From IMG/VR virus record IMGVR_UViG_3300042448_002205, positions 1 through 32,932 of that record: 32,932 nt of DNA; one strand, 5' to 3'. This stretch comes from a virus. Position numbers and translations under genes: made by a program. The notes below the pieces were generated by a model that did not search any database, was not told the DNA's origin, and was given only the letters and a program-made list of their open reading frames with translations. Positions 1-8,000 of this stretch are shown here, piece after piece. Within the stretch, counting starts at the first letter, position 1. Each line of letters opens with the position of its first letter.

Positions 1-230
1 CTGCCGTCACAGCCCTTGCCGCCGCCACGACTCCCGAAAGACGAGTCAGCGTCATTATCCAGAACCAACACGCTTCTGCCCTGCTGACTGTCGTTTTTGC
101 CAATACAGGCACAACTGGTCTAAAGGTCAAGGCTGGAGAGAGCATCTCTCTGGACAATTACAACGGCATCGTTCGTTGTATTTCTGACACCGCCGCTACC
201 CCTGTCCATATCGCCTACGCTATCTGCTAA
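1..230 (+). CDS. C-terminal part of a small virion-type protein (5' end outside window)
   Basis: The reading frame is open from base 3 to the TAA at 228-230 and gives 75 residues ending in HIAYAIC. The composition (Ala, Thr, Val, Ile, regular beta-type alternation) resembles small phage head or head-tail proteins, and the gene lies directly ahead of tail genes. The stop overlaps the next start (TAATG), so the two are translationally coupled. No family can be named from this fragment. That it codes is well supported by the open frame and the coupling; the function is inference from position only. Confidence 0.7.
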   Translation, partial: AVTALAAATTPERRVSVIIQNQHASALLTVVFANTGTTGLKVKAGESISLDNYNGIVRCISDTAATPVHIAYAIC

Positions 231-910
231 TGGGCGTTGACTTCCATTGGATAGGTACGACTATCTCCAGAGGCGGTAGTCACAACGGGTTCGGGACTAT
301 CGTGTCGTTCCCTAGCGTTGTGTCGTTCCCTGCCGCTGGGACTATCCTTGAGACGCTGACAGGACAGACATACCCAATTGTCAATGGAGGGGGTGCTGTT
401 ACATACGATAATGTGTCTTATCCAAACCAAAATGCGGATGTTTATCGCAAGGCAGATGGAATTGGTGGCGACTACCTAGACTGGGCTAACGCTTTTAATA
501 TTCAATTCAAAGCCAATGGAACGCCATTTTATACTTATGTAGGACAGTCAGGAACTGGAAATAGCGTAGAAGTTCCTTCTTCAAGTAATAATTTTTATCC
601 GTCTGGATATTATGTAAATACTACATATTACCACGATGGGTCTGGGGCGTATTATACGAATGGAACTGGTGATTATGTTTATTACACTAGTGGAACTCTG
701 ATTTTTGAAAATGTAACAAGCACTAATTCTATTTCACTTCCTTCTGCAACTTCAGTAGTGTCAACCTACCACGGAGATAGGTACACTTGGAATGGTTTTG
801 GTAATTACGACTATATCAGCACTTGGTATGTTCCTAATGGCACATACATTGAGTTCTATGATGGCTATAACTATTACCACGATGGTAACGGGTCTTATTA
901 TCAATATTAA
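230..910 (+). CDS. Tyr/Asn/Gly/Ser-rich hypothetical protein, possible surface or adhesin-type virion protein
   Basis: A 226-aa protein coupled to the preceding gene by TAATG. I do not recognise a family. The first 60 residues are ordinary; the rest is strikingly rich in Tyr, Asn, Gly, Ser and Thr. A short unit recurs, YYHDGSGAYY near residue 133 and YYHDGNGSYY at the C-terminus, and the underlying DNA shares a 14-base perfect match at 627-640 and 872-885. Such low-complexity aromatic/polar beta repeats are typical of surface-exposed phage or bacterial adhesion proteins. The gene sits between structural genes and is clearly more AT-rich than its 5' neighbour, which would fit an exchangeable receptor-contact segment. 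Function is inference. Confidence 0.75.
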   Translation: MGVDFHWIGTTISRGGSHNGFGTIVSFPSVVSFPAAGTILETLTGQTYPIVNGGGAVTYDNVSYPNQNADVYRKADGIGGDYLDWANAFNIQFKANGTPFYTYVGQSGTGNSVEVPSSSNNFYPSGYYVNTTYYHDGSGAYYTNGTGDYVYYTSGTLIFENVTSTNSISLPSATSVVSTYHGDRYTWNGFGNYDYISTWYVPNGTYIEFYDGYNYYHDGNGSYYQY

Positions 911-915
911 ACTTT

Positions 916-1104
916 ATGGCTATTGAACCTATCAACATCGCCAAAGGCTGGAACGCCTTCGTCAAGGACGGCAAGTCCTGCCTTGGCTATCGTGAGTTCC
1001 CCGCTGGCGGCAAGTACTTCGGCAAACTGACGCTCATCAACAAGCCCACCGAGGCTGAACTAAAGGCCGAACTCAAGCGTCTCAAAATTTCTCTCCCTGC
1101 CTAA
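916..1104 (+). CDS. Small conserved-looking phage protein, 62 aa
   Basis: Starts 5 nt after the previous stop, with no Shine-Dalgarno sequence before the ATG. The product is small, soluble and basic (many Lys, ending in an ELKAELKRLKISLPA-type helix). An amphipathic helix runs from about residue 45 to 60. No family is recognised. Its place in the late block, tightly packed between structural genes, suggests a minor virion or assembly protein, but nothing in the sequence proves this. Confidence 0.65.
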   Translation: MAIEPINIAKGWNAFVKDGKSCLGYREFPAGGKYFGKLTLINKPTEAELKAELKRLKISLPA

Positions 1105-1105
1105 T

Positions 1106-1213
1106 ATGATTACACTTATCCTTGCTACAGTCACCTTCCTTGGTGGCGTTTATGTCGGTACACGCTGGTCTGAAAAGATTAAGGCTGTGTACTATTCTAT
1201 TGTTTCTCAGTAA
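1106..1213 (+). CDS. 35-aa single-pass membrane peptide
   Basis: The ATG lies one base after the preceding TAA, and the stop TAA overlaps the start of the next gene (TAATG at 1211-1215). The peptide begins MITLILATVTFLGGVYVG, a hydrophobic segment of about 18 residues, followed by the short basic tail TRWSEKIKAVYYSIVSQ, so an N-out/C-in single-span membrane protein is likely. The tight coupling on both sides argues that it is a real gene despite its size. Role unknown; a small lysis-accessory or membrane-anchoring function is possible. Confidence 0.6.
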   Translation: MITLILATVTFLGGVYVGTRWSEKIKAVYYSIVSQ

Positions 1214-2823
1214 TGCCTAATGAATACCAAAAGGACGGGGACATAGGATTTGTCGGGCTTAACAGCCGTGACAACCCTAGTTCTTTGCCCCAAGGTATTG
1301 TTAGTCGTTCTCAGAATTTTAGATTAGATAGGGGTGTTGCTACTGTCCGCAAGGGTATGCAACGCAAGACCATTGGTGCTCTTGTTGGCAATACCATCTA
1401 TGGCGTAGGAACTTACATTAACTCCACAGGACAAGAAATCATAATCTGTGTTGTTACTGATGGCTTGTATTCCTATAATCCTCAGACGGAAATTCTTTCC
1501 GCAAAAGTGGCTTTTCCTTCTGGAGAAACTATCACAACGCAAGACGGGTGTGATGTAGTTGCGGCTGTAGATAAAGTGTTTATAACAAGAGGCTTTAGCA
1601 AGCGTCCCTTGATGTGGGATTTGAATGTTACTGTAATTGCATTGCCTACAACAACAGGTGTTGGGCATCAGTTTCCTAATTGCTCTGGCCTGTTGTTTTA
1701 CGCAAATAGATTAATTGCCCTTGGTAAACACCATTCAGAAATCAATGTGGCTAGAAACCATGACACAATTTCTGTCAGCAACTTTCTTGATTATGCACAT
1801 TGGGACGCTCTCGATGCGTTCACTATCAACAACGGAAGTAATGACGAAGTCGTAGGTGTCGCACCTTGGACTCTTAATGAGTTCTTGGTGTTTATGCGTA
1901 ACAGCATCTTCTATGTAAATGTAGGCTCTAACAGATACGCAAGTGGTGATGGATTGTCCTCCGATTCGTATGTTAAGACGCTTGCAATAGATATCGGGTG
2001 TTCCGCAAGAAGGTCTGTTGTTCAGGCTGGTGGAGGCGTGTTTTTCCTGTCTGATAACGGCGTTTATTTCCTACAACCCCAACCAGCCTCTGCTGAGTCA
2101 ATGAAGTTGCTCACGCTGGCTGACCCTATCTCTGCCCCTATCGATGATGTCATCCAGCGAATCAACCGCAATTACGCTTATCGCTCTGTCGCTACCTATT
2201 GGAATAACAGATACTATCTTGCAGTTCCTCTGGACAACTCTGTTGATAACAACGCTATTCTTGTATATAACTTTATTCTAAAACAATGGGAGTCTATTGA
2301 CACATTCCCTGCTGGATTTGATGTCTTTGACTTTGTCATTGCCAAGAAAGACAACCAAAGACGGATGTACGGAGTAGACACAGACCAAGGACTATTTCTA
2401 ATGGAGCAACTAAACTGGGATGAATACGGCCCTTCTACAGGCTCTCCTATTCTTCCGTTTTTTCTCCCTGCAACGCTTGCTCCTCTTTCGTTTACTCCAA
2501 ATTCTATTGTTGCTGTGCTTAAGACAAGGCGTTACTCGTTCAATAGCATCGGCGACAAGAGATTCAGCACCGCTGAGACTGAGATGGTTTCAGACGCTGG
2601 TTCTCAGATAGAGACAGTTGCTGAGGTCTTTAATCCCGACATCTCCGCTGTGGTGGACACCTTTGGTGCTCAGTTCACGGAGGACTCCGCTAGACGAGTA
2701 GGTCTTCGTAAGATAGGCACAGGTGTCCAACTTCAGTACACTTCCAGCAATCTCAGACCTTCTATTCGTTCTGCGTTTATCTACGCTACAGTTCAGAAAC
2801 AAACTAACACTTCTAAAATATAA
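1213..2823 (+). CDS. Tail component (hub/nozzle-type, beta-rich), 536 aa
   Basis: The N-terminus has the pattern GFVGLNSRDNP, then LPQG, SQNFRLDRG and TVRKGMQRK. This 'gl(N/S)xRdnP...LPxGxxxxxxNxrxxxGxxxxRkGmxr' signature opens many podovirus tail tube, nozzle and stabilisation proteins. The remainder is a long series of beta strands (for example VYFLQPQPAS, YYLAVPLD, ILVYNFILKQWESIDTFP), which looks like a beta-propeller core; the AILVYNFILKQWESID-type blade resembles that in other phage tail proteins. The C-terminus carries a beta domain of about 100 residues. Position directly before the tail fibre and the internal virion genes matches the T7 gp12 place. The structural role is fairly safe; the exact tail ring it forms is inference. 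Confidence 0.75.
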   Translation: MPNEYQKDGDIGFVGLNSRDNPSSLPQGIVSRSQNFRLDRGVATVRKGMQRKTIGALVGNTIYGVGTYINSTGQEIIICVVTDGLYSYNPQTEILSAKVAFPSGETITTQDGCDVVAAVDKVFITRGFSKRPLMWDLNVTVIALPTTTGVGHQFPNCSGLLFYANRLIALGKHHSEINVARNHDTISVSNFLDYAHWDALDAFTINNGSNDEVVGVAPWTLNEFLVFMRNSIFYVNVGSNRYASGDGLSSDSYVKTLAIDIGCSARRSVVQAGGGVFFLSDNGVYFLQPQPASAESMKLLTLADPISAPIDDVIQRINRNYAYRSVATYWNNRYYLAVPLDNSVDNNAILVYNFILKQWESIDTFPAGFDVFDFVIAKKDNQRRMYGVDTDQGLFLMEQLNWDEYGPSTGSPILPFFLPATLAPLSFTPNSIVAVLKTRRYSFNSIGDKRFSTAETEMVSDAGSQIETVAEVFNPDISAVVDTFGAQFTEDSARRVGLRKIGTGVQLQYTSSNLRPSIRSAFIYATVQKQTNTSKI

Positions 2824-2825
2824 CA

Positions 2826-3749
2826 ATGGCTCAAATTTCCAAAGGCGATACTTTTACGGACGGACAACAGGTGACTGGTTCTCGTCTGAACCAACTCGTA
2901 GACTCTTCCACACTTCTTGTCGGTGCTATTACCGACCAGCCGAGCATCACGGCTAACACACTACAGGCTACCGACACAACTATTGTCAATGACGCTGGCG
3001 TTCTCAAGGAAGCCACTATCGGTGACTTTCTGAACTCTAATCTGCCTATCACTACCTCTGCTATCACAGGTGGTTCTGGAGTGGATATTGCCGTGACCCC
3101 TGCGGCTGGTCAGAAGATGGATGTCGCTGGTGCGTTTGAGGCTAACAGCATTAACTCTACTGGTGCTACGACAGTTGGTGGCACTCTTACAGTTACAGGA
3201 GGTTCTACCCTAACTGGGAATGTAATTGCTGACAACGGATTCACAAGCAATGGTATTGCTAACTTCACGGGTACGCTTCAAGTCAATGGAACAGTTGGTT
3301 ATGTGCTTACTGAAATTTACGAAGAAACCATACCGCCTTGGTCAGCCCCTTCTAACGGACAGTTTTGGGGGGTATTTACTTCTGCCTCTTTTACAAAACC
3401 CGCTGGTGAAATATGGGCTTTTGAAGTAACTTTTAACTGGAGAGGTTATTTTGGCTATGGTGGTGGTGAATGGGCTGGGAGATATGGAAGCGTTGCTCAA
3501 GGAACAGGTGCTTATCATTTCCACGATTACTATTTTGACTCTCAAGGTGGTGGCACTTTTTACAGACAACAAGTTCTTTATAGATGGACTGCTGATTCTG
3601 CCACAACATTTACAAGTGAAACATTTAAGATTGATGCCGCTAATGGTGGCGTAGGGCTTCAACTGTTTGCTACAGTAAGCACAGGACATACACTTTCTAC
3701 TTCTGTTACACCTTCCAAGTTCCGAATCTACAAATACAAGACCGCTTAA
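2826..3749 (+). CDS. Tail fibre / receptor-binding protein, 307 aa
   Basis: Residues 1-45 (MAQISKGDTFTDGQQVTGSRLNQLVD) are of the type that attaches fibres to a phage tail. Residues about 45-155 are repetitive beta strands rich in Thr, Ser, Gly and Asn (STGATTVGGTLTVTGGSTL), typical of trimeric fibre shafts. Residues about 165-307 form a different, aromatic-rich globular tip with Gly-Tyr and Trp clusters (GYFGYGGGEWAGRYG), probably the receptor-contacting domain. The tip half is visibly more AT-rich than the shaft half, as expected for an exchanged tip. It follows the 536-aa tail gene by 2 nt and overlaps the next start (TAATG). No enzyme motif is seen. Confidence 0.8.
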   Translation: MAQISKGDTFTDGQQVTGSRLNQLVDSSTLLVGAITDQPSITANTLQATDTTIVNDAGVLKEATIGDFLNSNLPITTSAITGGSGVDIAVTPAAGQKMDVAGAFEANSINSTGATTVGGTLTVTGGSTLTGNVIADNGFTSNGIANFTGTLQVNGTVGYVLTEIYEETIPPWSAPSNGQFWGVFTSASFTKPAGEIWAFEVTFNWRGYFGYGGGEWAGRYGSVAQGTGAYHFHDYYFDSQGGGTFYRQQVLYRWTADSATTFTSETFKIDAANGGVGLQLFATVSTGHTLSTSVTPSKFRIYKYKTA

Positions 3750-4156
3750 TGCTCTCTGAACTCAAAGACTTCGCCTTAGCACACCGAACCAAAGGTCGTG
3801 GTGAGTCGTTTGGCTTTGATGACAATACGCTTGATACATATCTCCAATGGGCTTATATCAAAGACTACCTATTGACTGTCATTGAAGATGACAAGTTTGT
3901 TGCTCTGGCTGTAGTCTATCCGTTCAAATACGATGGTGCTGAGTCTCTAATGTCTTTCAACACAGGCATTCGCAAGGAAGAAGAGTATAAGTTTGACTTA
4001 TGCATAATGGATGTTATCTCTCTTAACTCAGAGGCTCTTAAAAAACTCATCCTGAAATTTAAAATCCGTTTCCCACATTGGGATAGGGTAAACAAGTGGG
4101 CTTATCGTTTTGGTAGCCCTAGACAAATAACCAACAAATATCTTAATCTTTTATAA
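3749..4156 (+). CDS. Possible GNAT-fold protein at the T7 gp13 position, 135 aa
   Basis: Coupled to the tail fibre by TAATG. The order of elements suggests a degenerate acetyltransferase-like fold: helices at 1-40, a strand LLTVIEDDKFVALAVVYPF at about 45-65, a central strand DLCIMDVISL, a long helix (EALKKLILKFKIRFP) and a final strand WAYRFGSPRQ. T7 gp13, the first of the internal virion genes, is of comparable size and place. No acetyl-CoA loop (Q/RxxGxG/A) is evident, so catalysis is doubtful. Identification rests on length, position and fold pattern, and is tentative. Confidence 0.5.
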   Translation: MLSELKDFALAHRTKGRGESFGFDDNTLDTYLQWAYIKDYLLTVIEDDKFVALAVVYPFKYDGAESLMSFNTGIRKEEEYKFDLCIMDVISLNSEALKKLILKFKIRFPHWDRVNKWAYRFGSPRQITNKYLNLL

Positions 4157-4158
4157 CT

Positions 4159-5085
4159 ATGGGAAGAACAAGAGTTAACGCACCGCCGCCTAGAGACTAC
4201 ATGCAGGAAATGCTTAATGCTATGTCGGCACAGGAAGCCATACAGCCTCGCCTGTTGGCTCTTGAACAACAGTATACTCCGCTGTACCAGCAACTGCAAG
4301 AAAAGGGAATTGGCGGTGGCATTGAGACTATGGGTAGGCTTTATGGTCAGGCCAATGCTATATCTGGAGGTCTTCAAAGAGACTTTCTTGGAATGCAAGC
4401 CCCGATATACGGCATGCTTGGACAAGCCTCTCAGGACGCATACAGGCAGACTCTTGGTTCTGGCACGATGGGCCTTTACGATTCCCTAATGCAGTCGGCT
4501 CAGGCTGACCTTTCGGCTGGAAGAGGTCTAACCCCTGAGATGCAACGAGCCTCTCAACAAGCGGCTAGAGAGGCTATGTCGGCTAGAGGTCTTACTGGCA
4601 ATCAAGCGGTTGCTCAGGAAGTTCTTAACTCTTACCAGATGGCTGATGCCCGTCAGAATCGTGCCAGAGAGTTCGCTGGTCGTGTTTACGATGCTGGCGT
4701 TGGACAGGCTCAGCAAGCAATGAGCATGTACGGTCAACCCCTGATGAGTCAGATGGCTGGAATCTCAAGTGCTGGCCTTGTACAGGGCGGCTCTGGTCTT
4801 TACGGCTCAATGGGCCCTCAAATTTTCCAACCTGAATCCCAATACAACGCTCAACTAATTACCGCTAATCGTCAGGAAGAGATGCAAGCAAGGATGGCTA
4901 CATCTCAAGCCCGTGCTGGCATGATGAGCGGCCTGATGAAAATGGGTGGTGCTATTATCGGCGGTATGGCTACTGGTGGTACTGGATTCTTTGCCAAAGC
5001 CGCTACTGGTGCTGGTGCTGGTACTGTAAGTGCTGGAAGTGGAATGGGAGCAGGTATTATTTCTGGTAACGATATGGCTTACTAA
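4159..5085 (+). CDS. Internal virion / DNA-ejection protein, gp14-like, 308 aa
   Basis: The N-terminal 230 residues are helical and rich in Gln, Ala and Met (LLALEQQYTPLYQQLQEKG, RASQQAAREAMSARGL). The last 60 residues are a Gly/Ala/Met-rich hydrophobic stretch (MMSGLMKMGGAIIGGMATGG, then GAGAGTVSAGSGMGAG). This layout, helical Q/A-rich body plus glycine-rich membrane-active tail, is characteristic of the small ejection proteins of podoviruses (T7 gp14, P22 gp7 type) that enter the host envelope with the DNA. It lies immediately before the two very large internal proteins, as in T7 (gp14, gp15, gp16). Family membership is inference from composition and order. Confidence 0.7.
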   Translation: MGRTRVNAPPPRDYMQEMLNAMSAQEAIQPRLLALEQQYTPLYQQLQEKGIGGGIETMGRLYGQANAISGGLQRDFLGMQAPIYGMLGQASQDAYRQTLGSGTMGLYDSLMQSAQADLSAGRGLTPEMQRASQQAAREAMSARGLTGNQAVAQEVLNSYQMADARQNRAREFAGRVYDAGVGQAQQAMSMYGQPLMSQMAGISSAGLVQGGSGLYGSMGPQIFQPESQYNAQLITANRQEEMQARMATSQARAGMMSGLMKMGGAIIGGMATGGTGFFAKAATGAGAGTVSAGSGMGAGIISGNDMAY

Positions 5086-5094
5086 TTTACGACA

Positions 5095-8000
5095 ATGGCT
5101 TCACCTTTTCAAAGATATCAACAGGGAATTCAGCCCGTTACGGGCATGCAGGAGCACGGTGTTAACCTTGCTAACACATACGCTGGAATGGGCGACACGC
5201 TCGCCAAGGGTATTTCTGAATACTACGAGAACTCTGCGAAGTGGGACCAAGCCTCTGCTGAGGCTGACACCCTCGCTGTGGACGTAGCGAATACGCAGAA
5301 ACTCCTGCTTTCGCATCCTGCTTATGCTCCTCTGGCAGAGGGCCTGAATCCCTACATCGAGCAACTCGGCAAGGTCAAGACCTCGTCGTTGCCGAAGGCC
5401 CTTGGTATCCTGAACTCAACCAAGGCGGCGTATCAATCGACGATGCAGAGATTCCCCCTGTTCGAAGCAATTCGAAAGGAGCGTGAGGCTAGTGCGTTCG
5501 GAGAAGGTCTTCCTGAGGCGAACAAACCCCAGACTAGGTCTGTGCCTGTTTCTACCGCACCTAACGACTTGGTGTGGGATTACACAAAGGGGTATGCTGA
5601 AAACTACGGACTTGCCATTCAGTACTACAATACGTTCAAAGCGGCTCATCCTGATGTTAAGATGGTTCCTCAAGACCAATGGATTAACTCTTGGATGAGA
5701 AACCTCCCGACACAGATTGCGAACGACCAGAACGCTCCTCTGCCAGTCAGGAACAAGTCCATCGAAATCATCAACAAGGCTCTTTCCTTGGGAGGAAAAG
5801 ATGCTGATTGGTCTACGCTCCATCCGTTTGCTGAAGGAAACGTGTTCGAGGCTCCTGAATATTATAACCCCAACAGGCCAGTACCTCCGTCCAAGGCTCC
5901 TTCCCTTGTTGCTCCAAGAAAGCCAGCAGAACAAGCGACAAAGCCAGACGGGAAGCCTCAACGTCCAGCGGAAAAGACTCAGGTCGAAAGGCTTCAACAG
6001 AGAGTGGCAGAACTTGGTGAAGAATACAAGTCCCTTCATGAAAGACTTGGAACTGGCTGGTTTGATGTTGTCACAGGAGAAGATGGAAGAATCAGACAGC
6101 GGATGTCTAGCATTCAACAGGCCATAAAGGACTACAACACCCAGATAGAAGGTCTTACTGGAAATCAGCGTCCTGATGCTACGGTCAGACGTCCTCAGCA
6201 AAACAGCGTTCCGACGCCCCCTGCTGGGGTTATCGTGCGTGACGGTGCTAATCCGACACCCCCTGCTCCGTCTCCTGCGGCTGAGGTTGAGAATGAGGTC
6301 GTCGAAGTTCCTCCGCTTCCTCTTCCAGACTATAGCCAGCCTCAGGCTTCTGAGCCTGTACCCGCTCCACTTAGAGCGGCCCCTCAAACAAGTGCTCCAA
6401 GTTATGGCAATCGTAAGGATGGAAGTCAAAAAGGAAAAGGATTCCTTGGAGAGATTAAACTTCCAGATGGAAGCGTTGCTACAGAACTAAGCATTGGTGT
6501 TAATATAAACGGTAAAGAGTTTGAAATCCCAGTTCTTACTCCGTTGCTTACCAAAGAGCAGAGAGAATACATTGCTAACGGCGGCGACCCTCTCAAGCGT
6601 AGAGATATTGTAGATTCTGCCATAAAGCATGCAAAAATCAGAATAGACCGTGGGCTGAGCCCGTTTGAGGGCGATGCGAGAACGCCAGAAGAACTCTACG
6701 GAAAGCCAATATCTGAAACGCCAGCGAAAGGGGTAGAAAATACGGCAGTCGAGACTTCTCCCGTAAACGCCCCTCAATACGACACTAAGCAAGAGGCTCA
6801 GGCTCAAACCCCTGCTCCTGCCCCTGCTCCTGCCCCTGCTCCTGCCCCTCAGAAGGTTGAAGCCCAGCCACAGGCTCCAGCAAGGGTTTCCCCTCCAACC
6901 CCTGCTTATGACACAAAGCCTCAGGCTCAGCCTCAAGCCCAACCTCAGGCTCAGCCTCAGGCTCAGTCTAACGAAAGACAGTTCGAAATCTCCGTAAGCG
7001 GACCTAAGGGAGAGACGGTGTTTGCGACGTATAAGATTACCCCAGACTCAAGAAGGCATAAAGTCGTAAAAGGACAGCAACTATTCAATATAGGCCAGAA
7101 GACGGGCATTAATATAAATGCTATCGCTAAGGCGAACGGATTGCCGCTGAACATAATGCCTAATGAACTCTTCGAGATTTCTGAACAGCGTGGCGGTCTT
7201 GTCATTCCTGAAAGAGTAAAGAAAGAAGACCTCCCCCCTGCCAAGAGAGACAGCAAGAAGTATGTTTCTGAAGGTCTTTCTGGAGGACGCCTGTTTGCTA
7301 TGGCTCCTCCCCTGTTTACGCCAGACATGGGCGAGAAGAAAGAGGAAGCAAAGACGGAAGGCCCTACTAAGGTCAGCGGTGTCAGCGGCTCTGGAAGAAA
7401 GCCAATAACGCCTGTCGGTCAGGTCCAACTTGACCCAGTTCAAGACGAAAAGAATAGAATTGCTTCTGGCATGACCAAGGAAGAATGGGCCAAGGTAAAG
7501 GTGGTCAGAAATCACGTTGCGGCTGAAAACGACAAACTTACGAAAAAGAGCAACGCCTATAACCAGACTGTAGAGTGGCTTACAGAAATGAGAGACAGCG
7601 TGGCAGACGGAAAGTCTGACCTTGTTGACTTCGGTCCTTACGGTCAATGGGAAAGCATTCACCCGACTTTTGCTACAACGGTTCAAGTCGGATTCGATGC
7701 CGCAACCATTCTTTTGTCTGCCTCAAAGATTAAGAATATTCACACGGCTAAGTCTGGAATCGACAAGACAAAGATGGTCGCTGAAAAGGCCAAGGTTGCT
7801 TATGAAGCCGCTATGAAGGCTAGGGCTGAGGCTCTCGCCAAGGCTCCTAAGATGATTACGCAACAAGGTCGTGTCGGAGAAGAACTCGCCAGACGCACCG
7901 CTCAGAGAATTGCGGCTGAAGAGGCCGCTATATTTGAGAAGGCCCTTAAGGAGGCTGGTATTAAGGTTGACGGTGAGGTCAAGGAACTCATCAAGGGAAT

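Noticed and set aside
5416-6429. Minus-strand open frame of 337 codons inside the 1397-aa gene
   Set aside because: It is Arg/Leu/Ser-rich translation noise opposite a gene with a LysM domain and a recognised phage domain; there is no coupling to other genes.
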